The notes below the pieces were generated by a model. The model worked only from the letters and a program-made list of their open reading frames with translations. It did not search any database and was not told the DNA's origin. This document shows, piece by piece, positions 27,007 to 38,122 of a DNA stretch of 64,000 nucleotides. Each line of letters begins with the position of its first letter. Position 1 is the first letter of the stretch. The position numbers and the translations under genes were made by a program. The DNA comes from Streptomyces sp. ERV7 (lineage in GTDB: Bacteria; Actinomycetota; Actinomycetes; Streptomycetales; Streptomycetaceae): contig NZ_LYOY01000001.1 in NCBI RefSeq assembly GCF_001653515.1, positions 558,001 to 622,000 on the forward strand, given 5' to 3'.

Positions 27007-27897
27007 TCAGAACTCCAGGACCCCCACGTCCCGCACCGTCTGCGCCAGCCCCCGGATCAGCTCGTTCTCCGCGTCCTTGCGCCAGATCAGGGCGAAGGAG
27101 AGCGAGCCCATGTCGGGGACGGGGACCCAGCGCAGGTGGGACATGGACCAGTAGCGGGTGACGTGGGAGGGGAAGGGGTGGACTATCTCGCGGGTGCCGA
27201 CGAGGTTGATCAGTTCGTCGGCGTCGGTGATCGGCTCGATGCGCTCGATCGTCTTGCCCCGGGGTGTCTGGAACGACAGATAGCCGTCCTCCCAGTAGTC
27301 GGGCATGTCGGGGGCCATGGCATGGGCGAAGTCGGCGAGGGCTTCCAGGGGGACGGAGGAGCGCTCGGCGAGTTCGTGGTCGGCGGCGACGGCCAGGACG
27401 CGGGGGTCGCGGAACAGGACCGGCCCCACCGTGAGATCGGGCTCGTCCACCGGCAGCCAGGAGATGAGGACGTCCATGTCGCCCTCGCGGAGCCTGGTGA
27501 AGGGCTCGACGTAGGGGGCCCGGCGCAGCTGGAGTTCCCACTCGGGATGGCGGGCGGAGAACGTCTGCCAGTAGCGGTGCAGCTCGGGCACGTTGAAGGG
27601 CAGCATGCCGACGCGCAGCCGGGCGGTCTTGCCGCGGACGGTCATCCGCGCGCGTTCGAGGCTGTTGCGCAGGTTCGTGTAGACCGGCTCCAGGTCGGCG
27701 CGCAGCTGCCGGCCGAGCGGGGTCAGCCGGACCTGACGGCGGTTGGAGCGGTCGAACAGCAGCCCGCCGAGTCTTCGTTCCTGGCGGCTGATGGCCTGAC
27801 TGACACGCGCCTGGGTGAGATGCAGCCGGGCGGCGGCCCGGCCGAAATGCAGCTCGTCGGCCAGTGTCAGAAAGATCTCGATGTCGCGTATCTCCAT
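27007..27897 (-). CDS. LysR-family transcriptional regulator
   Basis: About 296 residues: an N-terminal winged helix (MEIRDIEIFLTLADELHFGRAA...) followed by a substrate-binding effector domain. The ATG at 27897 is chosen because the HTH motif then starts at residue 1 as usual; an upstream in-frame ATG at 27930 would add 11 residues. It is divergent from the dihydrolipoamide dehydrogenase gene, with 254 bp between them that include a tandem 14-bp repeat array. LysR proteins commonly control the divergent neighbour, so lpdA is the candidate target. Confidence 0.92.
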   Translation of the reverse strand: MEIRDIEIFLTLADELHFGRAAARLHLTQARVSQAISRQERRLGGLLFDRSNRRQVRLTPLGRQLRADLEPVYTNLRNSLERARMTVRGKTARLRVGMLPFNVPELHRYWQTFSARHPEWELQLRRAPYVEPFTRLREGDMDVLISWLPVDEPDLTVGPVLFRDPRVLAVAADHELAERSSVPLEALADFAHAMAPDMPDYWEDGYLSFQTPRGKTIERIEPITDADELINLVGTREIVHPFPSHVTRYWSMSHLRWVPVPDMGSLSFALIWRKDAENELIRGLAQTVRDVGVLEF

Positions 27898-28068
27898 GTG
27901 CCGTCGGCCCCCGTAGCAAGTCCTGGTCATCGGATCCTACGGATCTTCGGTGTTGATGCGTGCGGCGAGGGGCCGAAGGATCGGCAGGGTGCCGGAAACC
28001 GCTGCCCGGGGACCTGGCGGCGGTGCGGCGCCGCCGGCCCCGGCGCATGGCCGGGTCGCGGGCGCCGA

Positions 28069-28138
28069 CCCGTTGACCGAAACCATGTGATCAAATCCAT
28101 GCGTTCGAACCCATGTCATCAACACCATGTGATCGAAA
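28069..28138 (+). repeat. Array of five tandem 14-bp repeats upstream of lpdA
   Basis: Four copies begin with CCATG exactly 14 bp apart at 28083, 28097, 28111 and 28125: CCATGTGATCAAAT, CCATGCGTTCGAAC, CCATGTCATCAACA and CCATGTGATCGAAA. A degenerate fifth, CCCGTTGACCGAAA at 28069, matches the last copy at 10 of 14 positions. The array stops next to the ribosome site of lpdA (28136-28143). It is AT-richer than its surroundings. It could be a stacked operator for the divergent LysR protein or another regulator. Confidence 0.85.
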
Positions 28139-28151
28139 GGAAGAAACCCTC

Positions 28152-29555
28152 GTGCGAGAACACTTCGACGTGGTCGTCCTCGGAGCGGGCCCCGGCGGTT
28201 ACGTGGCCGCCATCCGCGCCGCCCAGCTCGGCAAGCGGGTCGCGGTCGTGGAGGAGAAGTACTGGGGCGGTGTCTGTCTGAACGTCGGCTGTATCCCCAC
28301 CAAGGCGCTGCTGCACAACGCCGAGCTGGCGCGCGTCTTCACCCACGAGGCCAAGGAGTTCGGCATCAGGGTGGAAGGCAAGGTGTCGTTCGACTACGGC
28401 GAGGCGTTCCGCCGCAGCCGTCGCGTCGCGGACGGCCGGGTCAAGGGCGTCCACTACCTGATGAAGAAGAACGGGATCACCGAGTTCGACGGCCGGGGGA
28501 CGTTCCTGGACGCGCACACCCTTGAGGTCGCCCAGGCGGACGGCGCCACGCGCACCGTGTCCTTCGACAACTGCGTCATCGCGACCGGGGCCACACCGCG
28601 ACTGCTGCCCGGCACACGCCGCAGCGAGCGCGTGGTGACGTACGAGGAGCAGATCCTCGCCGAGGACGTGCCGCGCTCGATCGTGATCGCGGGCGCCGGC
28701 GCCATCGGCATCGAGTTCGCCTACGTACTGCACAACTACGGCGTCAAGGTCACCATGGTCGAGTTCCTGGACCGGATCGCGCCGCTGGAGGACGCGGACG
28801 TCTCCGCCGAACTGGCCAAGCAGTACCGCAAGTTGGGCATCGAGGTGCTGACCTCGACCCGGGTCGAGTCCATCGACGAGTCCGGCCCGCAGGTGCGGGT
28901 GACGGTCACCGGCAAGGACGGTACGCCCCGGGTCCTGGAGGCCGACCGGGTGCTCCAGGCGATCGGCTTCGCCCCCAATGTCACCGGCTACGGCCTGGAG
29001 GCCACGGGGGTACGGGTCACCGAGCGCGGCGCCGTCGACGTGGACGGCCGCTGCCGCACCTCCGTGCCGCACATCTACGCCATCGGCGACGTCACGGCGA
29101 AGCTGATGCTGGCGCACACCGCCGAGTCCATGGGTGTCATCGCCGCCGAGACCATCGCGGACGCGGAGACGATGGAGCTGGACTACCCGATGATCCCGCG
29201 CGCCACCTACAGCCATCCGCAGATCGCCAGCTTCGGCTGGACGGAGGCGCAGGCCCGGGAGAAGGGCTTCGACGTCAAGGTCGCCAAGTTCCCCTTCACC
29301 GCGAACGGGAAGGCGCACGGCCTCGGCGATCCGGTCGGCTTCGTGAAGGTGATCAGCGACGCCACGCACGGCGAGATCATCGGCGCCCATCTCATCGGGC
29401 CCGACGTCACCGAGCTCCTGCCGGAGCTGACGCTGGCGCAGCAGTGGGATCTGACCGTGCACGAGGTCGCCCGCAATGTGCACGCCCACCCGACGCTGGG
29501 CGAGGCGGTCAAGGAGGCCGTGCACGGGCTGGCCGGGCACATGATCAACTTCTGA
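28152..29555 (+). CDS. lpdA: Dihydrolipoamide dehydrogenase
   Basis: A 467-residue pyridine nucleotide-disulfide oxidoreductase (E3) that reoxidises dihydrolipoyl groups of 2-oxoacid dehydrogenase complexes or glycine cleavage. FAD motif [10 protein letters not shown] at 11-20; redox Cys42 and Cys47 in [16 protein letters not shown] motif [11 protein letters not shown]-terminal [13 protein letters not shown] with the His-Glu pair. GTG at 28152 is preferred over ATG at 28113: it has GAAAGGAAG upstream and gives the family's usual start, while the ATG is inside the repeat array. No E1/E2 genes are nearby. Confidence 0.94.
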   Translation: MREHFDVVVLGAGPGGYVAAIRAAQLGKRVAVVEEKYWGGVCLNVGCIPTKALLHNAELARVFTHEAKEFGIRVEGKVSFDYGEAFRRSRRVADGRVKGVHYLMKKNGITEFDGRGTFLDAHTLEVAQADGATRTVSFDNCVIATGATPRLLPGTRRSERVVTYEEQILAEDVPRSIVIAGAGAIGIEFAYVLHNYGVKVTMVEFLDRIAPLEDADVSAELAKQYRKLGIEVLTSTRVESIDESGPQVRVTVTGKDGTPRVLEADRVLQAIGFAPNVTGYGLEATGVRVTERGAVDVDGRCRTSVPHIYAIGDVTAKLMLAHTAESMGVIAAETIADAETMELDYPMIPRATYSHPQIASFGWTEAQAREKGFDVKVAKFPFTANGKAHGLGDPVGFVKVISDATHGEIIGAHLIGPDVTELLPELTLAQQWDLTVHEVARNVHAHPTLGEAVKEAVHGLAGHMINF

Positions 29556-29678
29556 GGGACGGGCCGCCCGTCGCCGTTCCCGAACGCACAGGCCGCAACC
29601 CGTGATCGTCGCATTCGTTAGGCGGGCCGGGGGGCTCAGGCGATCACCGGGGACGACGACAGGGCGGGCCGAAGGAAC

Positions 29679-30755
29679 ATGACTGACACGCTGCCGCACG
29701 CCGTCGGCCTCCGGCACACGGTCGGGCCCGGGCCGCGGGACGAGGAGTTCCGAGAGCTTCTGCGGTCGGGAACGGCGCTCGTCGAACCCGCGCTGCGCGA
29801 GGTCGTGGAGCGGCTCCCCGCATCCCTGGCCACGGTGTGCCGGTACCACCTGGGGTGGGACGGCGGCGACCGCGCGCCTTCGGCGGTGCGCGCGGGCAAA
29901 CGGATCCGGCCGGCGCTCGCGCTCCTCTCGGTGCGCTCGGCCGGTGCTCCCGAGCGGCTCGCCGCCGTCGCGGGCACCGCGGTCGAGCTCGTGCACCAGC
30001 TCTCCCTCCTCCACGACGACATCATGGACGGCGACACCGAGCGGCGCGGCAGGCCCACCGCCTGGGCCCACTTCGGCACCGGAGCCGCCGTGCTCACCGG
30101 CGACGCCCTCGTCGTCCAGGCCGTCGCCACGATCCTCCACGCCCGGGCCCCCGGGGCCTCCGACGCCATGGAGGGCCTCATCACGGCGGTGGAGCGGATG
30201 GTGGCGGGGCAGGCGGAGGATCTCGCCCTGGAACACCTCAGCGCCCGGGAGGTGTCGGTGCCCCGCTATGTGCACATGGCGCGCGGCAAGACCGGGGCCC
30301 TGTTCGGCTGCGCGGCGGCGCTCGGCGCGGTCCTCGCGCAGGCACCGCCACCCGTCGTACGTGCTCTGGGCCGCGCCGGCAGCGATCTGGGCGTGGCCTT
30401 CCAGATCCTGGACGACGTGCTCGGTCTGTGGGGCGACGGAGCTCTCACCGGGAAGCCGGTCGGCACGGATGTGGTGCGCGGCAAGAAGACGCTTCCCCTG
30501 GTGCTGGCCGCAGGCACCGACACGGACGACGGCAGGCGGCTCGCGACCCTGCTCGGCCCGGCACCGCTGCCGTCGGCCCGCGTCCCCGAGGTCATGGCGC
30601 TGCTCGCGGCCACCCACAGCCGGGAGCGCGCCGAGGAGATGGCCGCTCGCCATGTGGCGTCCGCCGTGGCCGCCCTGGACGACGCGCGACTCCCCACGGA
30701 CGTACGGCGGCAGTGGCACACGCTCATCGGCGGTCTGTCGCGGCGCAGCAGCTGA
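29679..30755 (+). CDS. Polyprenyl diphosphate synthase family protein
   Basis: A 358-residue trans-isoprenyl diphosphate synthase. The first Asp-rich motif is DDIMD (Asp113, 114 and 117), and the second region FQILDDVLGLWGD has DDxxG rather than DDxxD. KRIRPAL supplies the Lys/Arg pair for IPP binding. This fits a short-chain enzyme making farnesyl or geranylgeranyl diphosphate; chain length cannot be fixed by eye. GTAGGCGGGCC-rich sequence precedes it, and no terpene cyclase is adjacent. The next gene downstream is an ABC-transporter stub (30797). Confidence 0.9.
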   Translation: MTDTLPHAVGLRHTVGPGPRDEEFRELLRSGTALVEPALREVVERLPASLATVCRYHLGWDGGDRAPSAVRAGKRIRPALALLSVRSAGAPERLAAVAGTAVELVHQLSLLHDDIMDGDTERRGRPTAWAHFGTGAAVLTGDALVVQAVATILHARAPGASDAMEGLITAVERMVAGQAEDLALEHLSAREVSVPRYVHMARGKTGALFGCAAALGAVLAQAPPPVVRALGRAGSDLGVAFQILDDVLGLWGDGALTGKPVGTDVVRGKKTLPLVLAAGTDTDDGRRLATLLGPAPLPSARVPEVMALLAATHSRERAEEMAARHVASAVAALDDARLPTDVRRQWHTLIGGLSRRSS

Positions 30756-30796
30756 CGCCACGGAGAACTGAACGCCGAAAGGGGAGAGGAGACGCC

Positions 30797-30900
30797 GTGA
30801 CGCCCGGGCCGTACGCCCTGCGCGTGCTCGACGTACACAAGGCCTACCGGTCGCACCAGGTCCTCAGAGGCGTTGCACCCCCGCCTGCACCCCGACGGCC
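30797..30900 (+). pseudogene. N-terminal stub of an ABC transporter ATPase
   Basis: A GTG with a strong ribosome site (GGAGAGGAG) opens a frame reading LRVLDVHKAYRSHQVLRGV, the first beta-strand region of an ABC ATPase. Homology stops there, before any Walker A motif. Sequence in the +1 frame then resembles the next family residues (RLHPD), and the antisense coding region of the gene at 30910 follows. The rest of the ATPase is gone. It follows the polyprenyl synthase by 41 bp, so a transporter once shared that operon. Confidence 0.65.
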
Positions 30901-30909
30901 CGGCGCGGC

Positions 30910-32061
30910 CTATTTGCCAGGGTCCCGGAAGCGGCCGAAGGCCTTGGTGAAGGCGCTCAGGGGTGAGCCGTCCGCCTTGGCCTGCCTCGGCGCGGGCAGC
31001 CCGGGCACGCCGTCGCCGCCGGTCGCCTCGGCCAGCGCGGACTGCGCCGCCTCGGCTGCCTCCCGGTACAGGTCACGGGACTTGGTCATGGCGTCGAGCG
31101 CCTCGGCGTACTTGCCGACCATGCCCTGGGCGTGGACCAGCTCCTCGTCCGGGGTGAGCAGGTGCCAGCCCTGGCGCAGACGTGTCAGGGCCCGCTCGGC
31201 GTCGGCCTCCATCGGCCGCGGCAGGGCGTCGAACTCCTTGATCCTGTCGAGGAGTTCGGTCGGCTCCGAGCCGTCCAGGAAGACACTGCGCACCGTGAAG
31301 CGATCGGCGTCGTAGCCCGGGGCCTGCGGTGACGTGGGCAGCACGACGGCGCCGCCGCGCGGCAGCCGCGCGCCGAACTCCTTCTTCATCGCGAAGTCGG
31401 CGATCTGCGCCTGCTCGGGCGTGCTGCGGTGCTCGACCACCCGGTGGCGCAGGCTCGGCGGCAGGAACGCCGAGACCGGTCGCTGCCCGGCCGCGTCCGG
31501 CGTCATCGCCTCGTGCACCACGACGTGGACGAACCAGCTCTGCCGGGCGCAGTCCCGCAGCCGGTGGCGCAGCTGGTCGTCGTCCTTGGGCAGGTGGTTC
31601 GTCGTCCGCAGCCGTACGTCCGGGACCGTGTCGTGGTCCCAGGCGATCCGCTCGCTGTCGGGCCAGAACATGGTGGCGGGCGAGGGCCATTCGGCCTCCC
31701 AGGCCCGCTCGGCCTCGGCGGCGAGCACCCAGGTGACGCCCTCGCCGTCCTTGCGGCGGCCCTCCGGGTCGTACGTGGTGAGCTGGGCCCGCACCGTGAC
31801 GTCGTCGGCCACGCGCCAGCGGGCCTCGAAGACGCGGCGGGCCGAGGGCCCGGGGTCGGCGGACTCGTCGCGCGGGTGCAGCACGGTGGAGCGGGCCGCC
31901 TCGACGGGGTCGAGGTCCAGGAAGTCGTCGAGCACCCCGGCCGCCTTGAGGGCGATCAGGTTGCGCCGGACGTCCTGCTCGGGCTCGGGCCCGAGATGGC
32001 GCGCGCGCCCCAGCCACGCGGTGTCGGGGACGGTGGTCGAAGATGCGGTGTTCTTGGCCAT
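30910..32061 (-). CDS. Hypothetical protein
   Basis: About 383 residues, soluble, rich in acidic and Arg residues, with no signal peptide or membrane segment. I do not recognise the family. The C-terminal third contains helix-rich sequence (EALDAMTKSRDLYREAAEAA). The start is placed at MAKNTASSTT (32061) because the upstream extension to 32157 is low-quality coding sequence and lacks a ribosome site. A G-rich tract at 32159-32186 would lie in its 5' leader. Convergent with the ABC stub. Confidence 0.7.
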   Translation of the reverse strand: MAKNTASSTTVPDTAWLGRARHLGPEPEQDVRRNLIALKAAGVLDDFLDLDPVEAARSTVLHPRDESADPGPSARRVFEARWRVADDVTVRAQLTTYDPEGRRKDGEGVTWVLAAEAERAWEAEWPSPATMFWPDSERIAWDHDTVPDVRLRTTNHLPKDDDQLRHRLRDCARQSWFVHVVVHEAMTPDAAGQRPVSAFLPPSLRHRVVEHRSTPEQAQIADFAMKKEFGARLPRGGAVVLPTSPQAPGYDADRFTVRSVFLDGSEPTELLDRIKEFDALPRPMEADAERALTRLRQGWHLLTPDEELVHAQGMVGKYAEALDAMTKSRDLYREAAEAAQSALAEATGGDGVPGLPAPRQAKADGSPLSAFTKAFGRFRDPGK

Positions 32062-32158
32062 GGAGTCGTTCTGTAGGTGATCGGGGCGTGTCCAGTATCC
32101 TCCGTCGACCTGCGGAAGGAAGCGGTCCGGGTCTACGGCTTCACCACATCGCACCACA

Positions 32159-32186
32159 CCCCGGCCCCTGCCCTTGCCCCTGCCCC
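32159..32186 (-). promoter_or_regulatory. Potential G-quadruplex-forming tract
   Basis: On the minus strand this stretch has five runs of three or four G separated by 2- or 3-nt loops (GGGG-CA-GGGG-CAA-GGG-CA-GGGG-CC-GGGG). It lies between the end of furA and the start of the downstream gene at 32061, so it could form in DNA or in that mRNA leader. Confidence 0.5.
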
Positions 32187-32223
32187 GGCCACGAGTTGGC
32201 CCTGGGTGGGCCGGGCCGGGCGG

Positions 32224-32634
32224 CTAGGCGCACGACGGGCACATTCCGCGGTAGGTGACCTCGGCCGCCGAGACCGTGAAGCCGAACCGTTCGTCGGCGG
32301 GGAGGTGCGACAGCAGGTCGCCCGTGGTGCTGACGTCGCGGATGGTGCCGCAGCCGGAGCAGACCAGGTGCTGGTGGGGGCGGTGCGCGTTGGGGTCGTA
32401 GCGCTTGGCCCGGCCGTCGGTGGAGACCTCCATGACCTCGCCGAGGGAGACCATCTCGCCCAGGGTGTTGTAGACGGTCGCCCGGGAGATCTCCGGCAGC
32501 CGCACCGCCGCGCGGGCGTGCACCTCGTCGGCCGTGAGGTGCACGTGGTCGCCGTCGAGGACCTCCGCCACCACACGCCGCTGGGAGGTCACCCGCCAGC
32601 CGCGCTCGCGGAGCCGCTCCAGCAGGTCACTCAT
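32224..32634 (-). CDS. furA: Fur-family redox/metal-dependent repressor (FurA/CatR-like)
   Basis: A 136-residue Fur-family protein. The winged helix covers about residues 1-75 (RATVYNTLGEMV in the recognition region). Metal-site features are HRPHQHLVCSGCG and the C-terminal CPSC, giving paired CxxC zinc ligands. It is divergent from katG, 481 bp away. In Streptomyces and mycobacteria FurA-type regulators repress catalase-peroxidase genes and are relieved by peroxide, so control of katG is expected. The ATG is placed at 32634. Confidence 0.9.
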   Translation of the reverse strand: MSDLLERLRERGWRVTSQRRVVAEVLDGDHVHLTADEVHARAAVRLPEISRATVYNTLGEMVSLGEVMEVSTDGRAKRYDPNAHRPHQHLVCSGCGTIRDVSTTGDLLSHLPADERFGFTVSAAEVTYRGMCPSCA

Positions 32635-32745
32635 AGTGGTCCATCCATTCCGGCTCGGTGGAGAGTCGAGTAGGGGCAGTGGGCGGATACCCGCGTTCGC
32701 CGGTGGCCGTACAGCTTCCGACCGAGGACGAAACCGGTGAGCTTC

Positions 32746-32779
32746 TTGACCTGGACTCCGTCCATCGTAGGATCGATCC
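32746..32779 (+). promoter_or_regulatory. Candidate katG promoter with overlapping palindrome
   Basis: TTGACC at 32746-32751 and TAGGAT at 32768-32773 are spaced by 16 bp, close to the Streptomyces HrdB consensus. A perfect 10-bp palindrome GGATCGATCC (32770-32779) overlaps the -10 element and could be a repressor site. Transcription from here would leave a leader of about 330 nt before the katG ATG at 33116. I see no convincing gene in that leader. Confidence 0.6.
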
Positions 32780-33031
32780 CAACGACGGCCAAGGGAGCGG
32801 ACAAGTCCGGTACGGCAGGAGACTGAGCCACGACGGGGCCACCGCGGTCGAGCCGAGCGGTGCCGGCCCGAAGGTGGCGAACGCCCTCGTCGCCGCCCGT
32901 GTCGCCTTCCCCGAGACCGTACGGGACACCGGCCCCGAGGTGAACCTCTCCCGGGTACGCGCTCGCGCCGCACAGGTCCCCCGCTCCCCCCGCGCCTTAC
33001 TCCGGACCGACAGTCCGTCGTCCACCATTGA

Positions 33032-35341
<2,310 letters not shown>

Positions 35342-35410
35342 TCGTGCCTGATCACCGCTGATCGTGCCTGGTCACGGCTGATCTTCGGAGCACGAGAGAC
35401 AGAGGTACGA

Positions 35411-35454
35411 GAAGAGGCGCCTGACCTGGGCTTTCGCCCGGCAGGCGCCTCTTT
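35411..35454. terminator. Bidirectional terminator between katG and gap
   Basis: A 12-bp perfect stem (35412-35423 with 35442-35453) encloses a smaller GGGC/GCCC hairpin, and a T-run follows on the plus side. The genes on either side converge, so it can end both transcripts. Confidence 0.85.
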
Positions 35455-35471
35455 CCGTGGGTCCGTGGCGC

Positions 35472-36917
35472 TTAGCTCATCGGCACCGGGTACGTCGGGT
35501 ACTCCACACCGGAGACGTGCTGGACCACGCGGATCACCTGGCACGAGTAGCCGAACTCGTTGTCGTACCAGAGGTAGAGGATCGCGTTGTCGCCGTCCAC
35601 CTTGGTGGCGCCCGCGTCGACGATCGAGGCGTGGCGCGAGCCGACGAAGTCCATGGAGACGGCGTCGGGAGCGGTCGTGAAGTCGATCTGGCGCTTCAGC
35701 GGCGAGTGCAGCGAGACGTCGCGGAGGTAGTCGAGGACCTCCTCGCGGGTGGTCTCACGGCCGAGCCGCAGGCTGAGGATCGCGATCGAGACGTCCGGGA
35801 CGGGGACGCGGATCGAGCTGCCGGTGATCGGCGCCTTGAGGTCGGGCAGCGCCTTGGCGACGGCGGAGGCGGCACCCGTCTCCGTGATGACCATGTTCAG
35901 CGGCGCGGAGCGGCCTCGGCGGTCGGCCTTGTGGTAGTTGTCCAGCAGGTTCTGGTCGTTGGTGAACGAGTGGACGGTCTCCACGTGGCCGCGCAGCACG
36001 CCGTACTCGTCCGCCATCGCCTTGAGCGGCGGGACGATCGCGTTGGTGGTGCAGGACGCGCAGGACAGGATCTGCTCGTCCGGCTTGATCGTGTCGTGGT
36101 TGACGCCGTGCACGATGTTGGGCACGTCGCCCTTGCCGGGCGCGGTCAGGACGACCTTGTCGATACCGGGGCGCAGGTGCGTGGAGAGGCCCTCGCGGTC
36201 GCGCCACTTGCCGGTGTTGTCGATGAGGATGGCGTCCTGGATGCCGTACGCCGTGTAGTCGACATCGGACGGGTCGTTGGCGTAGATCACCTTGATCTCG
36301 TTGCCGTTGGCGACGATGGTGCTGTTCGCCTCGTCCACGGTGATCGTGCCCTGGAACTGGCCGTGGATGGAGTCGCGGCGCAGCAGCGAGGCGCGCTTGA
36401 CGAGGTCCGCCTCTCCACCCCCGCGGACGACGATCGCGCGCAGCCGCAGGCCGTTGCCGGAACCGGCCTTCTCGATGAGCAGGCGCGCGACGAGCCGGCC
36501 GATGCGGCCGAACCCGTAGAGGACGACGTCGCGGCCCTCGCCGCGCTCGATCTTGTTGGCGCCGGTGGCGCCGACGACGGCCTGGGCGGTGAACTCCGCG
36601 ACGGACAGACCGCGGTCGTCGGCCTGGTACATCGCGGCGAGCATGCCGAGGTCGATCTGGGAGGGACCGAGGTCGAGGGTGGTGAGAGCCTGCAGGAACG
36701 GAAGGGTGTCGGTGACCGAGAGTTCCTCACCGGCGATCTGCCGGGCGAATCGGTGGGTCTTCAGGATGCTGACCACCGACTTGTTCACCAGGGAGCGGCT
36801 GTGGAGGAGGACGGTGACGTCCCGCTCCCGGTGCAGCTTCCCGATGATCGGGATCATCGACTCCGCGATCTCCTCGCGGTTCTTCCAATTGGTGAACGAG
36901 TCGTCATTGACAGTCAC
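35472..36917 (-). CDS. gap: Glyceraldehyde-3-phosphate dehydrogenase, long form
   Basis: A 481-residue GAPDH. About 125 N-terminal residues of unknown role precede the NAD-binding domain (LYGFGRIGRLVARLL). The catalytic motif SCASCTTN carries the active-site Cys, and the C-terminal part ends with WYDNEFGYSCQVIRVVQHV. Long GAPDHs of this length occur in streptomycetes beside the normal-length enzyme. The extra N-terminal region is helical and is not seen in the classical enzyme. Whether it is glycolytic or gluconeogenic is unclear. Confidence 0.93.
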   Translation of the reverse strand: MTVNDDSFTNWKNREEIAESMIPIIGKLHRERDVTVLLHSRSLVNKSVVSILKTHRFARQIAGEELSVTDTLPFLQALTTLDLGPSQIDLGMLAAMYQADDRGLSVAEFTAQAVVGATGANKIERGEGRDVVLYGFGRIGRLVARLLIEKAGSGNGLRLRAIVVRGGGEADLVKRASLLRRDSIHGQFQGTITVDEANSTIVANGNEIKVIYANDPSDVDYTAYGIQDAILIDNTGKWRDREGLSTHLRPGIDKVVLTAPGKGDVPNIVHGVNHDTIKPDEQILSCASCTTNAIVPPLKAMADEYGVLRGHVETVHSFTNDQNLLDNYHKADRRGRSAPLNMVITETGAASAVAKALPDLKAPITGSSIRVPVPDVSIAILSLRLGRETTREEVLDYLRDVSLHSPLKRQIDFTTAPDAVSMDFVGSRHASIVDAGATKVDGDNAILYLWYDNEFGYSCQVIRVVQHVSGVEYPTYPVPMS

Positions 36918-37043
36918 GAGTTTATCTTTCGAGCTAGGCGGCGCTCATATGCTAACCCGACCCCTGTTCGAGCGTTCAAGGGGTGCCACCCCCGGGCCGC
37001 CGCAGTGACGGAAACGCCGTGCCCGGTGACCAGGAGTGAGCGA

Positions 37044-37760
37044 TCACGCCCCCGGCTTCTTCCCCCACACGTACACCGCGTCACCCTGCTGCAGCGTGCT
37101 CCACAGGCGCTGGGCGTCCGCGTGGCGCAGATTGACGCAGCCGTGGGAGCCGGGGCCTTCGTAGAGGTTGTTGTAGACGCCGTGGATGGCCTGGCCGCCG
37201 CTGAAGTACTGGCTGTAGGTCATCGGCGAGTTGTACAGCGTCGACCAGTCGTCCTCCTTGCGCCGTTCGACGCGGAACCAGCCGGTGCGGGTGGGCAGCT
37301 CGGCCCGCCCCGACCTGATGGCGACGGGCGTGAAGGCCACCTTCCCCTTCGACGCGACCCACAGGATCTGGTGGCCCAGATCGACGCAGGCGACCCGGCC
37401 CTCGCGCTGGGGGCAGCCGCTCAGCTTCTCGGGGTAGTTCTGGGCCCAGTCCCAGTACAGGGCGGTGTACGTGATCGGTCCCGCAGAGCCGTCGGCGGGC
37501 ACGATGAGCTGGCTCTCCTGGTACTTCTGGATCGCCTCGCAGTCGGCGGGCGACTGCGAGCCGTCCGCCTGAAGGCCCATCAGCTCCTCGACCTGGCGCT
37601 GATACGGGCCGTCGGCCGTCGAGCACTTCAGCGGGGCGCCCGTGGGCGCCGGGGGCGCGAGGGCGACGCCGTACGCGGGCAGGACACCGGCGGTGAGCGC
37701 GAGGGGCGCGGCGGGGATCAGCGCCCGCAGGGTGCGGCGGGCTCGCGGCAACTTCCACAT
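37044..37760 (-). CDS. Secreted L,D-transpeptidase (YkuD domain)
   Basis: A 238-residue exported protein. The basic start MWKLPRARRTLR and an Ala/Leu-rich core form a signal peptide. The mature part begins with a Cys-containing peptidoglycan-binding-like region (LKCSTADGPYQRQVEELMGLQ, about 75 residues), and the catalytic domain ends with IHGVYN and GSHGCVNLR, in which the Cys is the nucleophile. It would form 3-3 cross-links or attach proteins to peptidoglycan at the cell surface. The ATG at 37760 is chosen as the signal peptide begins there. Confidence 0.9.
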   Translation of the reverse strand: MWKLPRARRTLRALIPAAPLALTAGVLPAYGVALAPPAPTGAPLKCSTADGPYQRQVEELMGLQADGSQSPADCEAIQKYQESQLIVPADGSAGPITYTALYWDWAQNYPEKLSGCPQREGRVACVDLGHQILWVASKGKVAFTPVAIRSGRAELPTRTGWFRVERRKEDDWSTLYNSPMTYSQYFSGGQAIHGVYNNLYEGPGSHGCVNLRHADAQRLWSTLQQGDAVYVWGKKPGA

Positions 37761-37878
37761 GGCGCATACATGTGCACCGTCCGTCGCGTGCGTACCCGAA
37801 CCTGACGGAACTTCACTCTCCCGCGCCGGGGCCGGGACCGGGGAGCCCGGCTCAGGGCGATCCCTGTCCGGGCATCGC

Positions 37879-37912
37879 GGTGGAGGGGGCCGGGGGGTCG
37901 ACCCCCTCCACC
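37879..37912 (-). terminator. Hairpin downstream of the lanthipeptide-like precursor
   Basis: An 11-bp perfect stem (37879-37889 with 37902-37912) with a 12-nt loop lies 7 bp past the precursor stop codon on the minus strand. No T-run follows. Likely transcription stop or mRNA stabiliser. Confidence 0.65.
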
Positions 37913-37918
37913 GGCGCG

Positions 37919-38044
37919 TCAGCAGCCGCTGGTGTGGATGCGGCAGGCGGTGATCAGCGCGGCGGCGTGCTCCTCGCCGCCGAGGCTCTCGGTACGGACG
38001 TCCTCGGGCAGGACCTGGAGGGCGTCGATGTCGTGCTCCATCAT
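37919..38044 (-). CDS. Small lanthipeptide-like precursor peptide
   Basis: A 41-residue peptide, too short for usual calling thresholds. The leader MMEHDIDALQVLPEDVRTES contains an LQ-type helix as in class III/IV leaders, followed by LGGEEHAAA. A short core ALITACRIHTSGC has two Cys, two Thr and one Ser that could give two thioether rings. AAGGAG lies 6 bp before the ATG at 38044; an ATG at 38059 has no ribosome site. It lies 79 bp downstream of a truncated LanC-domain gene on the same strand. Class assignment is an inference. Confidence 0.6.
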   Translation of the reverse strand: MMEHDIDALQVLPEDVRTESLGGEEHAAALITACRIHTSGC

Positions 38045-38122
38045 GATGGACTCCTTCATTTCGGAGGTTGCGCCGGACCCGGAAGGGGTCCGGCTGCCGG
38101 TGGCCGGGTGGCCGCCGGACGT

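Noticed and set aside
28113..28151. Upstream ATG for lpdA
   Set aside because: It falls inside the 14-bp repeat array with no ribosome site; GTG 28152 gives the standard N-terminus.
30797..31315. Full reading of the ABC-stub frame as a 172-codon gene
   Set aside because: After about 26 codons it is antisense to the 30910-32061 gene and shows no protein-like sequence.
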